Below are positions 47,279 through 56,492 of a stretch of DNA of 64,000 bases, one piece after another (position 1 is the stretch's first letter; every line of letters starts with the position of its first letter). The notes beneath the pieces were generated by a model. The model ran no database searches and had not been told where the DNA came from. It was given only the letters and a program-made list of their open reading frames with translations. Both the position numbers and the translations under genes were made by a program. Origin of the DNA: Massilia sp. CFBP 13721 (GTDB lineage Bacteria; Pseudomonadota; Gammaproteobacteria; Burkholderiales; Burkholderiaceae_D); assembly GCF_014842025.1 (NCBI RefSeq), contig NZ_JACYUY010000017.1, positions 1-64,000 on the forward strand. The letters run 5' to 3'.

Positions 47279-48555
47279 CCCCCGATCGCCCCGCTGGCCG
47301 GCGACTCGGGATCGAGCGAGGTGATCTCGCCGCCGAATTCGTGCGGCATCACGACCGGCACCTGCAGGCAGATGCTCTTGGTCGGCAATACCGCTTCCCA
47401 CGCCTTGACCAGCTCCCGGTAAGCAACCCCGACCGGGCGGATCTTGCGGTCGAGGTCGAACAGGCCGAGTGCGTTGACGTTGCCGTTGTTGACGCGCAGC
47501 GCGCTGTCCCAATCGACCTGGTCGGTGAGCGAATACCAGGTGAAGCCGATCAGCGGCACCCCGTTGTTGCGCACCCGTAGCACGTTCGCCCATTCCTTCT
47601 TCAGCCAATACACCGCTTCGTCGCCGCTCGGCCCCTGGCACAGGTTGGTTTCCGTGTGCATCACGGGCAGGCGGTAGCGGTTGTAATACTGGTGAGTAAT
47701 GACCGCGTAGCCAAAGATTTCGCCTGCAGCGCGCGTCATGCCATCCGCCGAGACATAATGTTCGTTGGTCTGGTAGTAATCGTTGCCCATGATGCAGTGA
47801 TGCTTGAGATTGTGCTGCAGGAAAAAATGGTATTCCTCGCGCGTCATCCCATTGTCCAGCAGGTATTCGTACATGTCGGAATCGACGCGCCGGCCGTAGT
47901 TCAGGTCGAGCGCGAGAAAGCGGCGTGCATTGTTCATTTCGGCGGGACCGATGGCGTCGGGCGACTCGGCGTGGAAATATTCGGTCGATTCGCTCTGGAT
48001 GAAGAGGGCGTCCGGCCGGACTTTGATGATCGCATGCATGGCCAGGATGTTCGCCTTGACCAGGTGCTTGATCGCGTTCACGAACGCGGCATCGGTGCGC
48101 AATTGCTCGTTCCACCAGCCGTACAGGGTCGAAAACACCGCGCAGATCCACATTTCGTTGATCGGCGTGTACAGCTGTACCCAAGGATAACGCCGTGCAA
48201 AGGCGGCGGCGTAATCCGCAAACAGCGCGGGGAAATCCGGATTCTGGAAGTTGCCGATCCAGTCGGGTACGCCGAAGTGGCAAAGATCGACGATGGGCGC
48301 GATGTTGCGGCGGCGCAGGTCGGCAAAGGCAAGGTCGGCAAATTCCCAGTCGTAACGGTTGGGACCGAGCAGGGTGCGGTGCAGGGGCGGGCCGTAGCGC
48401 AGCACCTGCAGGCCGAGTTCCTGCACCAGGTCGAAATCAAGCTTCCAGTGCTTGTAGTGGCCGCACTTCTCGAGCTCGTCCATGCGGACACGGCCGCCAT
48501 TGATGGTGGGATTGCTGTTCTCGATCCCTGTTGCAAAAATGAAACCTGCGTGCAT
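47275..48555 (-). CDS. Glycoside hydrolase family 1-like protein
   Basis: A 426-residue (beta/alpha)8-barrel glycosidase resembling GH1. The acid/base Glu lies in LYTPINEMW and the nucleophile Glu in VMHTETNLC, matching the GH1 TxNE and (I/T)TEN positions though with local differences; DLCHFGVPDW and GFTWYSLTDQVDWDSAL also fit. The ATG at 48555 has GGAGG 7 nt upstream. No signal peptide is seen, so it probably acts in the cytoplasm on a beta-glycoside or a glycan fragment. It is divergent from the TolA-like gene at the edge of the polysaccharide locus. Confidence 0.8.
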   Translation of the reverse strand: MHAGFIFATGIENSNPTINGGRVRMDELEKCGHYKHWKLDFDLVQELGLQVLRYGPPLHRTLLGPNRYDWEFADLAFADLRRRNIAPIVDLCHFGVPDWIGNFQNPDFPALFADYAAAFARRYPWVQLYTPINEMWICAVFSTLYGWWNEQLRTDAAFVNAIKHLVKANILAMHAIIKVRPDALFIQSESTEYFHAESPDAIGPAEMNNARRFLALDLNYGRRVDSDMYEYLLDNGMTREEYHFFLQHNLKHHCIMGNDYYQTNEHYVSADGMTRAAGEIFGYAVITHQYYNRYRLPVMHTETNLCQGPSGDEAVYWLKKEWANVLRVRNNGVPLIGFTWYSLTDQVDWDSALRVNNGNVNALGLFDLDRKIRPVGVAYRELVKAWEAVLPTKSICLQVPVVMPHEFGGEITSLDPESPASGAIGG

Positions 48556-48681
48556 ACGGCTGCCTCCATGGGTGTCAGGGCTTCGACCAGTATCGTCCAC
48601 TGCGGCGCCAATTGCTAGCGTGCGCACGTGCTCGTTCAGAACCGGCTATGCTGTCAGCTCATCCATATCAGGCACGCCCGC

Positions 48682-50607
48682 ATGACGACCGCTCAGCCAG
48701 CCGTGCCCGACCTCGCCACGCGCCGGATGGTGGTCGGCTTGCTGCTGTCCGCGCTCGTGCACGTGCTCATCCTGTCGATCCAGTTCGGATTGCCGGGCAA
48801 GCTGGCAGGAAGTGGCCGTCCGATCGCCGTCAGCCTGGCGCCCTCGCCGGCGTCATCTTTTCCTGACGTACCTGCGGTATTGCCTTCGCCCCCTGCGCCA
48901 TCCGTTGCCGAAACATCGCCTCCTGCACCGCTGCCGCCAGCCGACGCGCCAGGCTCCGGTTTCCGCGTGGTCGACCCGGTACCGATGGCGCCGCCACCGC
49001 CGCCGGTCCAGGCTGCAGCGAAACCTGCCAAGCGGCGCCGGCCGGTAAAGCGGCCAGTACCGCCGCCGGCCTCGTCGCCGGTGATCGTGCAGCAAGACAA
49101 TCCGGACGCCGCCTTCAAGGTGCCGCTCGCCGAACCTGAGTCGGCGCCGGAGGTAGCATTGGCCGAGCCGGAACCCGTGCCGGACGAGCAGCCAGCGGAT
49201 GATGAGGCGGTCAAGGCAGGCGACGAGGAGCAACGCATGGCCGAGGAATCGGCACGGACGCTGGCGCTGTTGCAGGAACAAGACGCCGAGCGGCAACGTG
49301 TAGCTGCCGAGCTGGAGCGACGCCGGCTGGCCGATGCGGAACAGGCACGGGCAGCTGAGCATGCGCGCCGGCTGGCGGCCGAACGGGTCGCCGCCGAGCG
49401 CGCGCAGGAAGAACGCCGCATGCGGGAACAGGCAGCCGCGCAGCAACGCCAGGCCCAGGCCGAGCAGGAAGTCGAGCAGCTGCGACGCCAGCGTGAGGAA
49501 ACCGCGGCGCATGCGCGCCTGCTGGCCAGCCAGCGCGAGATGGAGGCGCGTCGTATTAGCGAAGAACAATTGCGCCTGGCTCGTGAACAGGAAGCGCAGC
49601 GCCGCCTGGCCGAGGAACAGGCGAGCGCGCGAGCAGCGCAGGCGCTGGACGAAGAACGTGCGCGCGCCACGGCGCGTGAAACCGAACGGCTGGCGGCGCA
49701 GGAAAGCGCGCAGCGCCTTGCGGCCGAGCGCGAAAACGCGGCGCGCCGCCTTGCGGAGACAGCGGCGCAGCAACGCGCAGTCGAGGCCGCCCGGCAGCGG
49801 GCCGAACAGGTGCAACAACAGGCGCAGGAGCGGGAGCGGCTGGCACGGCAGCGCGCCGAGGACGAGCGCGCACGCCTCCAGCAGGCGGAACAATTGGCCG
49901 AGCAATTGGCCCAACGGGCCGTCCAGGAAGAACTGGCGCGCCAGCAAGCCATCCAGCAGGCGCGCCAGCGTGCGCACGACGCCGCAGATGCGGAACGTGC
50001 GCGCCAGCTTGCGGGGTCAGCCGCGCCGGCGGATGGCGGTGCCGCCAGTTTATCGGGAACTGCGCCGGGAACTGGGACAGGGAGTGGGCCGGGGACTATG
50101 CCGGGAAGCGGGGCAGGCGATGACGGCGCTGCGGGCGGCAACCTCGGCAGCGGTGCGCTGGCAAGCCGGGCGCGCGAACTGATGCGCGGCATCGACATTC
50201 CCGGCGCGCCGCCGGCCGCGCTGCGCCCGGCCCAGCAGATGGCCGAAGGACGCCGGCGCGTGCTCGATACGCTCGAGCGCGACGTCCCGCTGCGCCTGTA
50301 CGTGGACAGTTTCCGCCAGAAGATCGAGCGCAATGCCGCCCGCATCGGGATGCAGGTCGCTGGCGGACCGGGACGCGCCGACCCCGTGGTCAGCGTAGCC
50401 CTGCGCAGCGACGGCAGCGTCGACGAGGTGACGATCGTGCGTTCGAGCGGCCGCGCCGATCTCGATGAGGCGGTGCGCCGCATCGTACGCCTGAATGCGC
50501 GCTACGCCGCCTTTCCGCCGAACGTGGCGGCGCGCTTCGACGTGGTCGAAATCCGCCGTATCTGGACCTTTGCCGAGACCCTGAAACTGCTGGAAGAAGT
50601 GCGCTGA
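48682..50607 (+). CDS. TolA/TonB-like energy-transducer protein with a long coiled coil
   Basis: A 641-residue single-span envelope protein. TM anchor about residues 15-35 (VVGLLLSALVHVLILSI), then a Pro-rich periplasmic stretch (about 50-140), a very long Ala/Glu/Arg/Gln helix rich in AEQ-type repeats (about 180-443), a Gly/Ser/Thr linker (about 453-492) and a C-terminal TonB_C-like domain (VALRSDGSVDEVTIVRSSG...). This is the TolA plan. No tolQ, tolR, tolB or pal gene is adjacent, so this is an extra copy placed beside export genes. The N-terminus is uncertain: GTG 48628 is also in frame. Confidence 0.75.
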   Translation: MTTAQPAVPDLATRRMVVGLLLSALVHVLILSIQFGLPGKLAGSGRPIAVSLAPSPASSFPDVPAVLPSPPAPSVAETSPPAPLPPADAPGSGFRVVDPVPMAPPPPPVQAAAKPAKRRRPVKRPVPPPASSPVIVQQDNPDAAFKVPLAEPESAPEVALAEPEPVPDEQPADDEAVKAGDEEQRMAEESARTLALLQEQDAERQRVAAELERRRLADAEQARAAEHARRLAAERVAAERAQEERRMREQAAAQQRQAQAEQEVEQLRRQREETAAHARLLASQREMEARRISEEQLRLAREQEAQRRLAEEQASARAAQALDEERARATARETERLAAQESAQRLAAERENAARRLAETAAQQRAVEAARQRAEQVQQQAQERERLARQRAEDERARLQQAEQLAEQLAQRAVQEELARQQAIQQARQRAHDAADAERARQLAGSAAPADGGAASLSGTAPGTGTGSGPGTMPGSGAGDDGAAGGNLGSGALASRARELMRGIDIPGAPPAALRPAQQMAEGRRRVLDTLERDVPLRLYVDSFRQKIERNAARIGMQVAGGPGRADPVVSVALRSDGSVDEVTIVRSSGRADLDEAVRRIVRLNARYAAFPPNVAARFDVVEIRRIWTFAETLKLLEEVR

Positions 50608-50777
50608 CGCCTTGCGATTTTACGACCGGCAATGAAGCGATCGACCACCCAACATGCATCTGTCTGGGTCGGCCTTGCCTGAGCCTGGCGTTTGATATGC
50701 AGCAAAGTCGCCTGTGACGGACGCCGTACGCTGAGTTAGTCAGCAAGAGAACGGCAGTCTATTTCATAGGCAAGGTC

Positions 50778-51920
50778 ATGAATTTTCCAACAGAAATTTT
50801 GCGCTGGCGCTCGGTCGCCATGGCAAGTGCATGTGCGGGTATGCTGCTAATCGCCGGCTGTGCCACTGGCTTGCAGTTTCGTTCGGAGGACACCAAGGGA
50901 AGCGCCGAACCGCCGCCGCCGACCGAAATGATTACCGAACAATTGATCGCTGCCGAAAAGGCGGCGAACGCACAGCGCGGCGACCAGGACCTGTCGCGCC
51001 TGCTGGTACCGAATCCCCCGCCGTACACCATCGGTCGCGGCGACGTGCTCTCGATCGTCGTCTGGGATCACCCGGAGCTGGCCGGCGGCGGCATGACGGC
51101 CGCCACCGCCGCAACCGACGCCAGCGGCACGAATGCCAGCGCCAGCGCGAACACCCCGCAGCCCGGTTTCGTGGTCGATCACCAGGGGCGCATCCAGTTT
51201 CCGTTCGCCGGCCTGTTGCCGGTCGAAGGACTCACCGAGGAAGCGGCGCGGGCGCTGCTCACGCAAAAGCTGGCGCGCTACATCGCCAACCCGAACATCA
51301 CGCTGCGGGTCCAGTCCTACCGCAGCAAGCGCGTCTACATCGACGGCGAGGTCAAGCAGCCGGGCCTGCAGCCGATCAACGACATTCCAATGACGCTAGT
51401 CGAAGCACTGAACCGCGCGGGCGGCCTGCTGCCCTCCGCCGACCAGAGCCGCATCGCGCTCGAACGCGGCGACGCGCGCTACCGCATCAACCTGCGCGAC
51501 CTGGTACAGAAGGGCATCAATCCCGGCAACGTCATGCTGGCGCCGGGCGACGTCGTGCGCGTGCACTCGCGCGAAGAAAGCAAGGTCTTCGTTTCTGGCG
51601 AAGTCGTCACACCCAAGGCGCTGACGATGCACAACGGCCGCCTCACGCTCAACGAGGCGCTGGGCGAGACCGGCGGCATCAGTCCACTGAGCGGCGATGC
51701 GCGCCAAATCTATGTCGTGCGCAAGACGCCCGAGCGGACGCGCGTATTCCAGCTCGACGCGCGCCTGGCTGGCTCGATCGCCATGGCCGAGTCGTTCGAG
51801 CTGCGGCCGAAGGATGTGGTCTACGTCGCCGCCTCGCCGCTGGCGAACTGGAACCGCCATCTCAGCCTGCTGTTCCCTGGTGCGCTCACCTCCGCGGTGG
51901 GTGTGACCAATCGCCCCTAA
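50778..51920 (+). CDS. Wza-type outer-membrane polysaccharide export lipoprotein
   Basis: A 380-residue OPX-family protein that forms the outer-membrane exit pore for capsule or exopolysaccharide. Lipobox LIAGC near residue 28 (also consistent with a cleaved signal); Poly_export domain PYTIGRGDVLSIVVWDHPEL...GFVVDHQGRIQFPFAG; two SLBB domains around VYIDGEVKQPGLQPI and VFVSGEVVTPKALTM. A Thr/Ala/Ser-rich insertion (about residues 110-130) interrupts the first domain. The Wzc-type gene starts 25 nt downstream. Confidence 0.9.
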   Translation: MNFPTEILRWRSVAMASACAGMLLIAGCATGLQFRSEDTKGSAEPPPPTEMITEQLIAAEKAANAQRGDQDLSRLLVPNPPPYTIGRGDVLSIVVWDHPELAGGGMTAATAATDASGTNASASANTPQPGFVVDHQGRIQFPFAGLLPVEGLTEEAARALLTQKLARYIANPNITLRVQSYRSKRVYIDGEVKQPGLQPINDIPMTLVEALNRAGGLLPSADQSRIALERGDARYRINLRDLVQKGINPGNVMLAPGDVVRVHSREESKVFVSGEVVTPKALTMHNGRLTLNEALGETGGISPLSGDARQIYVVRKTPERTRVFQLDARLAGSIAMAESFELRPKDVVYVAASPLANWNRHLSLLFPGALTSAVGVTNRP

Positions 51921-51945
51921 GCGCCCGTGAGCACGGAGACCACCC

Positions 51946-54228
51946 ATGACCAAACCCGCCGACCACTTGCCGCTGACCCATGTCGCACACAGCCCGCCAA
52001 TCCTGAGCGTCCCCTTCGATCCGCGTCCGCCGCTCACGGCTGCCGACGAGCCGACGGTCGATCTGAAAGGGCATTTCAACACCCTGTACGACAATCGCTG
52101 GCTGATCGGCGGCATCACGGCATTGATCACGCTGATCGCCGTGCTGTATGCGCTCGTGGCCAAACCCGTCTATGAAGCCAACCTGATGATTCACGTCGAG
52201 GAAGAAAGCCCGAATGCCTCGAAAAACATCCTGAGCGAGGCATCCTCGCTGTTCGAAACGAAAAAGGCGGCGATTGCCGAGATGGAGCTGCTGCGCTCGC
52301 GCATGGTGGTCTCGCAAGCGGTCGACAACCTGCAGCTGTACATCGAGGTCCAGCCCAAGTATTTTCCGGTGGTCGGCTTCTGGTTCGCGAACCAGAACAA
52401 CGGCGCGCTGTCGACCCCCGGCCTGTTCGGCTATGGCGGCTACATCTGGGGCGGCGAAAAGGCTGAAGTCACGGTTTTCGACGTGCCCGAAAGCTGGCTC
52501 AACCGCGAGTTCGTCATCACTGCGCGCGGCATCAACCGCTACCACTTCTCGGGCGGCGGCCAGCGCCTCGCTTTCGACGGCACGGTCGGCCAGCGCTACC
52601 GTGTACCGACGCCCGAGGGCACGATGGAAATCAAGGTCGATCGCCTGTATGCCAATCCTGGCGCGCGCTTTCGCCTGAAGCGCAAGTCGCGCCTTGGCAC
52701 CATCCAGGATATCCAGACGGCGATGGTGATCACCGAACAGGGCAAGCAGTCGGGCGTGATCGAGGTCAAGCTGCAGGGCGAGAACGCCAAGCGCATCAAT
52801 GCCTTGCTGAGCGAAATCGGCCGCGAATACATGCGTCAGAACCTGGCGCGCAAGACCGAAGAGGCGGAAAAATCGCTGGCCTTCCTGAACAAGCAGTTGC
52901 CCATCCTGAAGCGCCAGCTCGAGCAGTCCGAAGACCGCTACAACCAGTTCCGCAATTCGCACGGCACCGTCGACCTGCGCGAAGAAGCGCGCGTCAGCCT
53001 GGCGCAAGCCACGGCGGCGCGCTCGCGCCGCATCGAGCTGGCGCAAAAGAAAACCGAGCTGCTGGCCCGGTTTACCGAAGACCATCCGATCGTCGCCGCG
53101 ATCAACCGCCAGCGCAAGGAAGTCGACGCCGAGATCGAGGAAATCGCCGCGCGCATCAAGAGCCTGCCCGTGCTGGAACAGGACGAAGCGCGCCTGACCC
53201 GCGACATCAAGGTCAATACCGACCTCTACACGGCGCTGTCGAACACGGCGCAGCAGCTGCGCCTGATTTCCGTCGGCCGCGTCAGCAACGTGCGCCTGGT
53301 CGATGCGCCGATCGCCCCGGAAAAGGCGCTCAAGCCGAATCGCCCGCTGATCGTCGCACTGGCCGTGATTACCGGGCTATTCCTGGGGACGCTGCTCGCG
53401 TTCGCACGCAAGGCTTTGCAGGGCGGTATCGACGACCCGCAAAAGATCGAGCGCCTGCTCAATGCACGCGTCGTCTACGCATCCATTCCGCACAGCAGCA
53501 ACCAGGACAAGCTGCTGCGCAAGGCGCGCGGCGAAACGGCGCTACTGCCCTTGCTGGCCCAGATCATGCCGGAGGATCCGGCTGTCGAAAGCCTGCGCAG
53601 TTTCCGCGCCGCGCTGCAGTTCTCGATGCCGCATTTCAAGAACAACATCGTCATGTTCGCCGGTCCCACGCGCGCCCTCGGCAAATCCTTTGTCGCCGCC
53701 AATTTTGCCGCGGTAATGGCATCGAGCGGCAAGCGTGTGTTGCTGATCGATGCCGACCTGCGCAACGGCCATCTGCATCGCTATTTCGGTATCGGGCGCG
53801 AGCGTGGTTTGTCGCGTTCGATCATCGGCTCGATGCCGGTGGAAGACATCATCCACCACGACGTCATGGACAACCTCGACTTCATTCCCACTGGCGAGCT
53901 GCCGCCGAACCGCTCCGAATTCCTGCTGCATCTGAACTTCGGCGCACTGCTCGAGTCGGTCAGCAGCCGCTACGACCTGGTCCTGCTCGACCCGCCTCCG
54001 GTGCTGTCGGTTGCCGACGCACTCATTATCGGCGCCCATGCCGGCGCCGTGTTCATCGTCGCGCGTGCCGGCGTGACAACCGAGGGCCAGATCAACGAAT
54101 CGGTCAAGCGCCTCAACCACGCCGGCATTTCGCCGCAGGGCGTACTTTTCAACGACATGGCGTTGCGGCTCGGCTCGAGCGCTGCGCAATACGGTGCGAC
54201 TGCCGCGCAAATCGGTTACGTCGCTTGA
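51946..54228 (+). CDS. Wzc-type chain-length regulator and BY tyrosine autokinase
   Basis: A 760-residue inner-membrane protein. Wzz domain with TM1 about residues 48-68 and TM2 about 465-487, flanking a large periplasmic region with coiled-coil helices. The cytoplasmic BY-kinase has Walker A FAGPTRALGKSFVAAN, Walker A' VLLIDADLRNGHLH and Walker B DLVLLDPPPVLSVAD. It controls polymer length and export with the Wza-type protein. The C-terminal tail (QYGATAAQIGYVA) has only two tyrosines instead of the usual Tyr cluster. No cognate low-molecular-weight phosphatase gene is in the window. Confidence 0.9.
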   Translation: MTKPADHLPLTHVAHSPPILSVPFDPRPPLTAADEPTVDLKGHFNTLYDNRWLIGGITALITLIAVLYALVAKPVYEANLMIHVEEESPNASKNILSEASSLFETKKAAIAEMELLRSRMVVSQAVDNLQLYIEVQPKYFPVVGFWFANQNNGALSTPGLFGYGGYIWGGEKAEVTVFDVPESWLNREFVITARGINRYHFSGGGQRLAFDGTVGQRYRVPTPEGTMEIKVDRLYANPGARFRLKRKSRLGTIQDIQTAMVITEQGKQSGVIEVKLQGENAKRINALLSEIGREYMRQNLARKTEEAEKSLAFLNKQLPILKRQLEQSEDRYNQFRNSHGTVDLREEARVSLAQATAARSRRIELAQKKTELLARFTEDHPIVAAINRQRKEVDAEIEEIAARIKSLPVLEQDEARLTRDIKVNTDLYTALSNTAQQLRLISVGRVSNVRLVDAPIAPEKALKPNRPLIVALAVITGLFLGTLLAFARKALQGGIDDPQKIERLLNARVVYASIPHSSNQDKLLRKARGETALLPLLAQIMPEDPAVESLRSFRAALQFSMPHFKNNIVMFAGPTRALGKSFVAANFAAVMASSGKRVLLIDADLRNGHLHRYFGIGRERGLSRSIIGSMPVEDIIHHDVMDNLDFIPTGELPPNRSEFLLHLNFGALLESVSSRYDLVLLDPPPVLSVADALIIGAHAGAVFIVARAGVTTEGQINESVKRLNHAGISPQGVLFNDMALRLGSSAAQYGATAAQIGYVA

Positions 54229-54238
54229 TGGTCGGCCC

Positions 54239-54259
54239 GACCGGTGTGCTTCGCCGGTC
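54239..54259 (+). terminator. Hairpin after the Wzc-type gene
   Basis: GACCGGTG (54239-54246) pairs with CGCCGGTC (54252-54259), with one G-T pair. It lies 10 nt after the stop and lacks a T-run, so it is only a possible transcript end. Confidence 0.4.
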
Positions 54260-55166
54260 GAGGTGTCACGCCTTTGGGGCAAGCGTGTTGCTCATGTCAT
54301 GCCGCCTTATTATCCAGGTCAATCCGGCCGTGATCGACCTGGCGGTCACGGCGAATCCGCAATTGCCTTAATGCCGTCAGTTGAGCGTATTGCAGGGCAT
54401 TTTGATTAATGTTGAACCGTGTCGCGCAGCGTGAATTCCGCCGTCCGGTCTCCCTACGAACCGGGGGACTTCAAGTTCGCAATACAGCTTGGTGCACGGA
54501 GGCAGGCCGCCGGCTTGGCTGACTGGCATTAGCGCTTACCTTCAAATGCGCGCCCGCATCGACGCCAGTTCCTTCTTTCCTCACAGTCTTTGAGCGCTGA
54601 GTCTTGCCGTCGGCACGGTTGACTGCCCGGCACCGTGCATCCTTGCGTGGTGCCGGCGCCGGCGCCGGCGCAGGAGCGGCCGGTTGCCAGGGCCGGCGTG
54701 GCCGTGGTGGCTTGTCTCTGCATCCGCAAGGATACGGCGCGCTCGCTTCGTCGATGTCGGACTTCCCGGCTCCTGCCAGAGACTGCCGTCACGCCACGGC
54801 AGGCCACGCCATGCCATGCCACGCCGCGGCACGCCGACGCCAACATTTCGCATGCGTGTGTGCGTCTGCAACCAGTGTCCCATGGCCGGGCTGGCCACCC
54901 GTGCTGATGAGAGTGCTAAGGCCTAGTACCGGGTAGCGCTGATTGCGTTTGACGCCTGCGGGAGCGGCGGCCGCAGCCGAAACATCGGGTGTGGCGCCCT
55001 GGAGAGAGAGCGGCAGGTAAGTGCAGCCCTGGCCCGTCCCTGCGCTGGACAGTGAAGAGATCGACTTGCACCGCGAGCAGAAATATACCCGTGCGGCCAG
55101 CATCCCGGATGCGTGGACGTGCGCCCGTTCGTTAGGCGAACCGACGTAACCAGTCGCGCGGAATTG
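54260..55166. other. About 0.9 kb without a recognisable gene between converging polysaccharide units
   Basis: No frame gives a family resemblance or a credible ribosome-binding site; the open frames are short and arise from GC bias. Low-complexity DNA is present: GCCGGC repeats at about 54652-54670 and an imperfect pentanucleotide run (ACGCC/ATGCC/ACGGC, nine units) at 54791-54835. It may be a decayed gene or neutral spacer. I cannot identify remnants of any known gene. Confidence 0.45.
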
Positions 55167-55204
55167 AAAAAAGGGCCGGTAGCGCAAGCGCGCACGCAGC
55201 CCTT
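55167..55204 (-). terminator. Terminator of the leftward polysaccharide operon
   Basis: On the minus strand AAGGGC (from 55199-55204) pairs with GCCCTT (from 55171-55176) around an inner GC-rich stem, followed by TTTTTT. It lies about 60 nt past the acyltransferase stop. Confidence 0.6.
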
Positions 55205-55216
55205 GGCGGCGAGTCA

Positions 55217-55250
55217 CCCGGCATGCGCACGATGGCGCACGCATGCCGGG
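55217..55250 (-). repeat. Inverted repeat downstream of the acyltransferase gene
   Basis: Perfect 11-bp arms CCCGGCATGCG (55217-55227) and CGCATGCCGGG (55240-55250), without a T-run. Together with the next structure downstream it forms a double hairpin at the operon end. Confidence 0.6.
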
Positions 55251-55264
55251 GAGCGGTGCCTGGA

Positions 55265-56452
55265 TCAGTCGGCGGAGAAGATGATCGGCCTGGCCGGCTT
55301 TGGCGCGGAAGGCAGGAGCAGCCGCTTGGCGAAGCGGCGTACGCGGTAGGTGTTGCGCTCGAACAGGAGATAGGAAAGGTAGCTCGTTCCCATCAGGATT
55401 GCCAGCATGGCGAAATAGACGGCAAAGTCGCTTGCCTTGGCCGGATCGAGCTGAGTGCGGCCAAATTGGGTGGCGCCGATATGCTGCAACAGGAAAATGA
55501 CCGGTATATGGAGCACGTACAGCGTGAACGAAAACTCGGACAGCCATTTGCCGAAGGTGCCGACACGCTGCAGGAACACTGAAGGTCCGATTGGTTGGTG
55601 CATCGCGGCCAGCAAGACCACGACCGGCAGTGTACAGATCAGGTCCTGGCCGAACGATTCCGGAAGGATGTCGTCGTTCACACCATTGATCCGGTAGTAG
55701 ACCGAGACACCTACGGCGATCAAGAGCAGGAGCATGCGGGTGGCAAAGGTGCTTTCGACGCGGATGCGGGAAAAGGCGGCGCCCAGCAGCCAGATGCCGA
55801 AGTACAGGTTCATCACGTAAGGAAGCCATGCAAACGTGAGCGCCAGCAAGGCTGCACAGGCCGCCTGCTGCAGCAGGCCGCGGCCGGTAAAGATCAGCAG
55901 CAGCAGCGGAAACTGGATGTAATACCAGGTCTCGTTGGCCAGGCTCCAGAGGGGGTAGTTGCCGCCGAAACGGTCGACCACGATCGTCTGCAGGCCCAGC
56001 AGGTTGCCGACAAAGGTACCGGCCGAGAACTCGCCTGGCGCGCCGAAACCGGCCGGCTCGGTCGTCGCGGCGCCCGTGATGAGTCCGATGCCGATCATCA
56101 TGACCAGGGTCGGCACGAGCACGGTCCACAGCCGGGTTGCGCGGTCGATCGCATACGAGCGCAGGGCGCGTGGCTGGCCGATCTTGTTGAGCAGGCTGCC
56201 CCCGACCAGCCAGCCGCTGATGAGGAAAAACACCATCACCGCCTGGTGTGCGAAGCCGGTGAAGAAGGCCAGCGCCATGTACGCGATACCGGGTTCATCG
56301 AGGTTGCGCAGGCCAGGATAGATCTCGGCGCGCAGGTGCGCGGCCGCCACTTGCAAGGAGGCGACGCCCCGAAGCAAGTTCATCAGCAGCGATTGCATCG
56401 AATCCTCGCTGAGCTGGCTCTGTCGCTGCCAATGGAAGGAAAGGGCACGCAT
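55265..56452 (-). CDS. Acyltransferase family 3 (OafA-like) membrane protein
   Basis: A 395-residue polytopic inner-membrane protein of the acyltransferase-3 family, which adds O-acetyl or other acyl groups to glycans. It has an N-terminal LLRGVASLQVAAAHLRAE (R-x10-H motif of the family), FFLISGWLVGGSLL and about ten hydrophobic helices. The ATG at 56452 has AGGAG 7 nt upstream. It is the last gene of the leftward cluster; the likely substrate is the exopolysaccharide repeat unit. Confidence 0.85.
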   Translation of the reverse strand: MRALSFHWQRQSQLSEDSMQSLLMNLLRGVASLQVAAAHLRAEIYPGLRNLDEPGIAYMALAFFTGFAHQAVMVFFLISGWLVGGSLLNKIGQPRALRSYAIDRATRLWTVLVPTLVMMIGIGLITGAATTEPAGFGAPGEFSAGTFVGNLLGLQTIVVDRFGGNYPLWSLANETWYYIQFPLLLLIFTGRGLLQQAACAALLALTFAWLPYVMNLYFGIWLLGAAFSRIRVESTFATRMLLLLIAVGVSVYYRINGVNDDILPESFGQDLICTLPVVVLLAAMHQPIGPSVFLQRVGTFGKWLSEFSFTLYVLHIPVIFLLQHIGATQFGRTQLDPAKASDFAVYFAMLAILMGTSYLSYLLFERNTYRVRRFAKRLLLPSAPKPARPIIFSAD

Positions 56453-56492
56453 GTTCGTTCTCCTGTCGAATGTGAAAAATCTCAAGTCGTGG

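Noticed and set aside
54529..55195. Several 70-110 codon frames on both strands in the gap after the Wzc-type gene
   Set aside because: They overlap one another, consist of low-complexity repeats (Met/Pro/His/Arg), and lack ribosome-binding sites.
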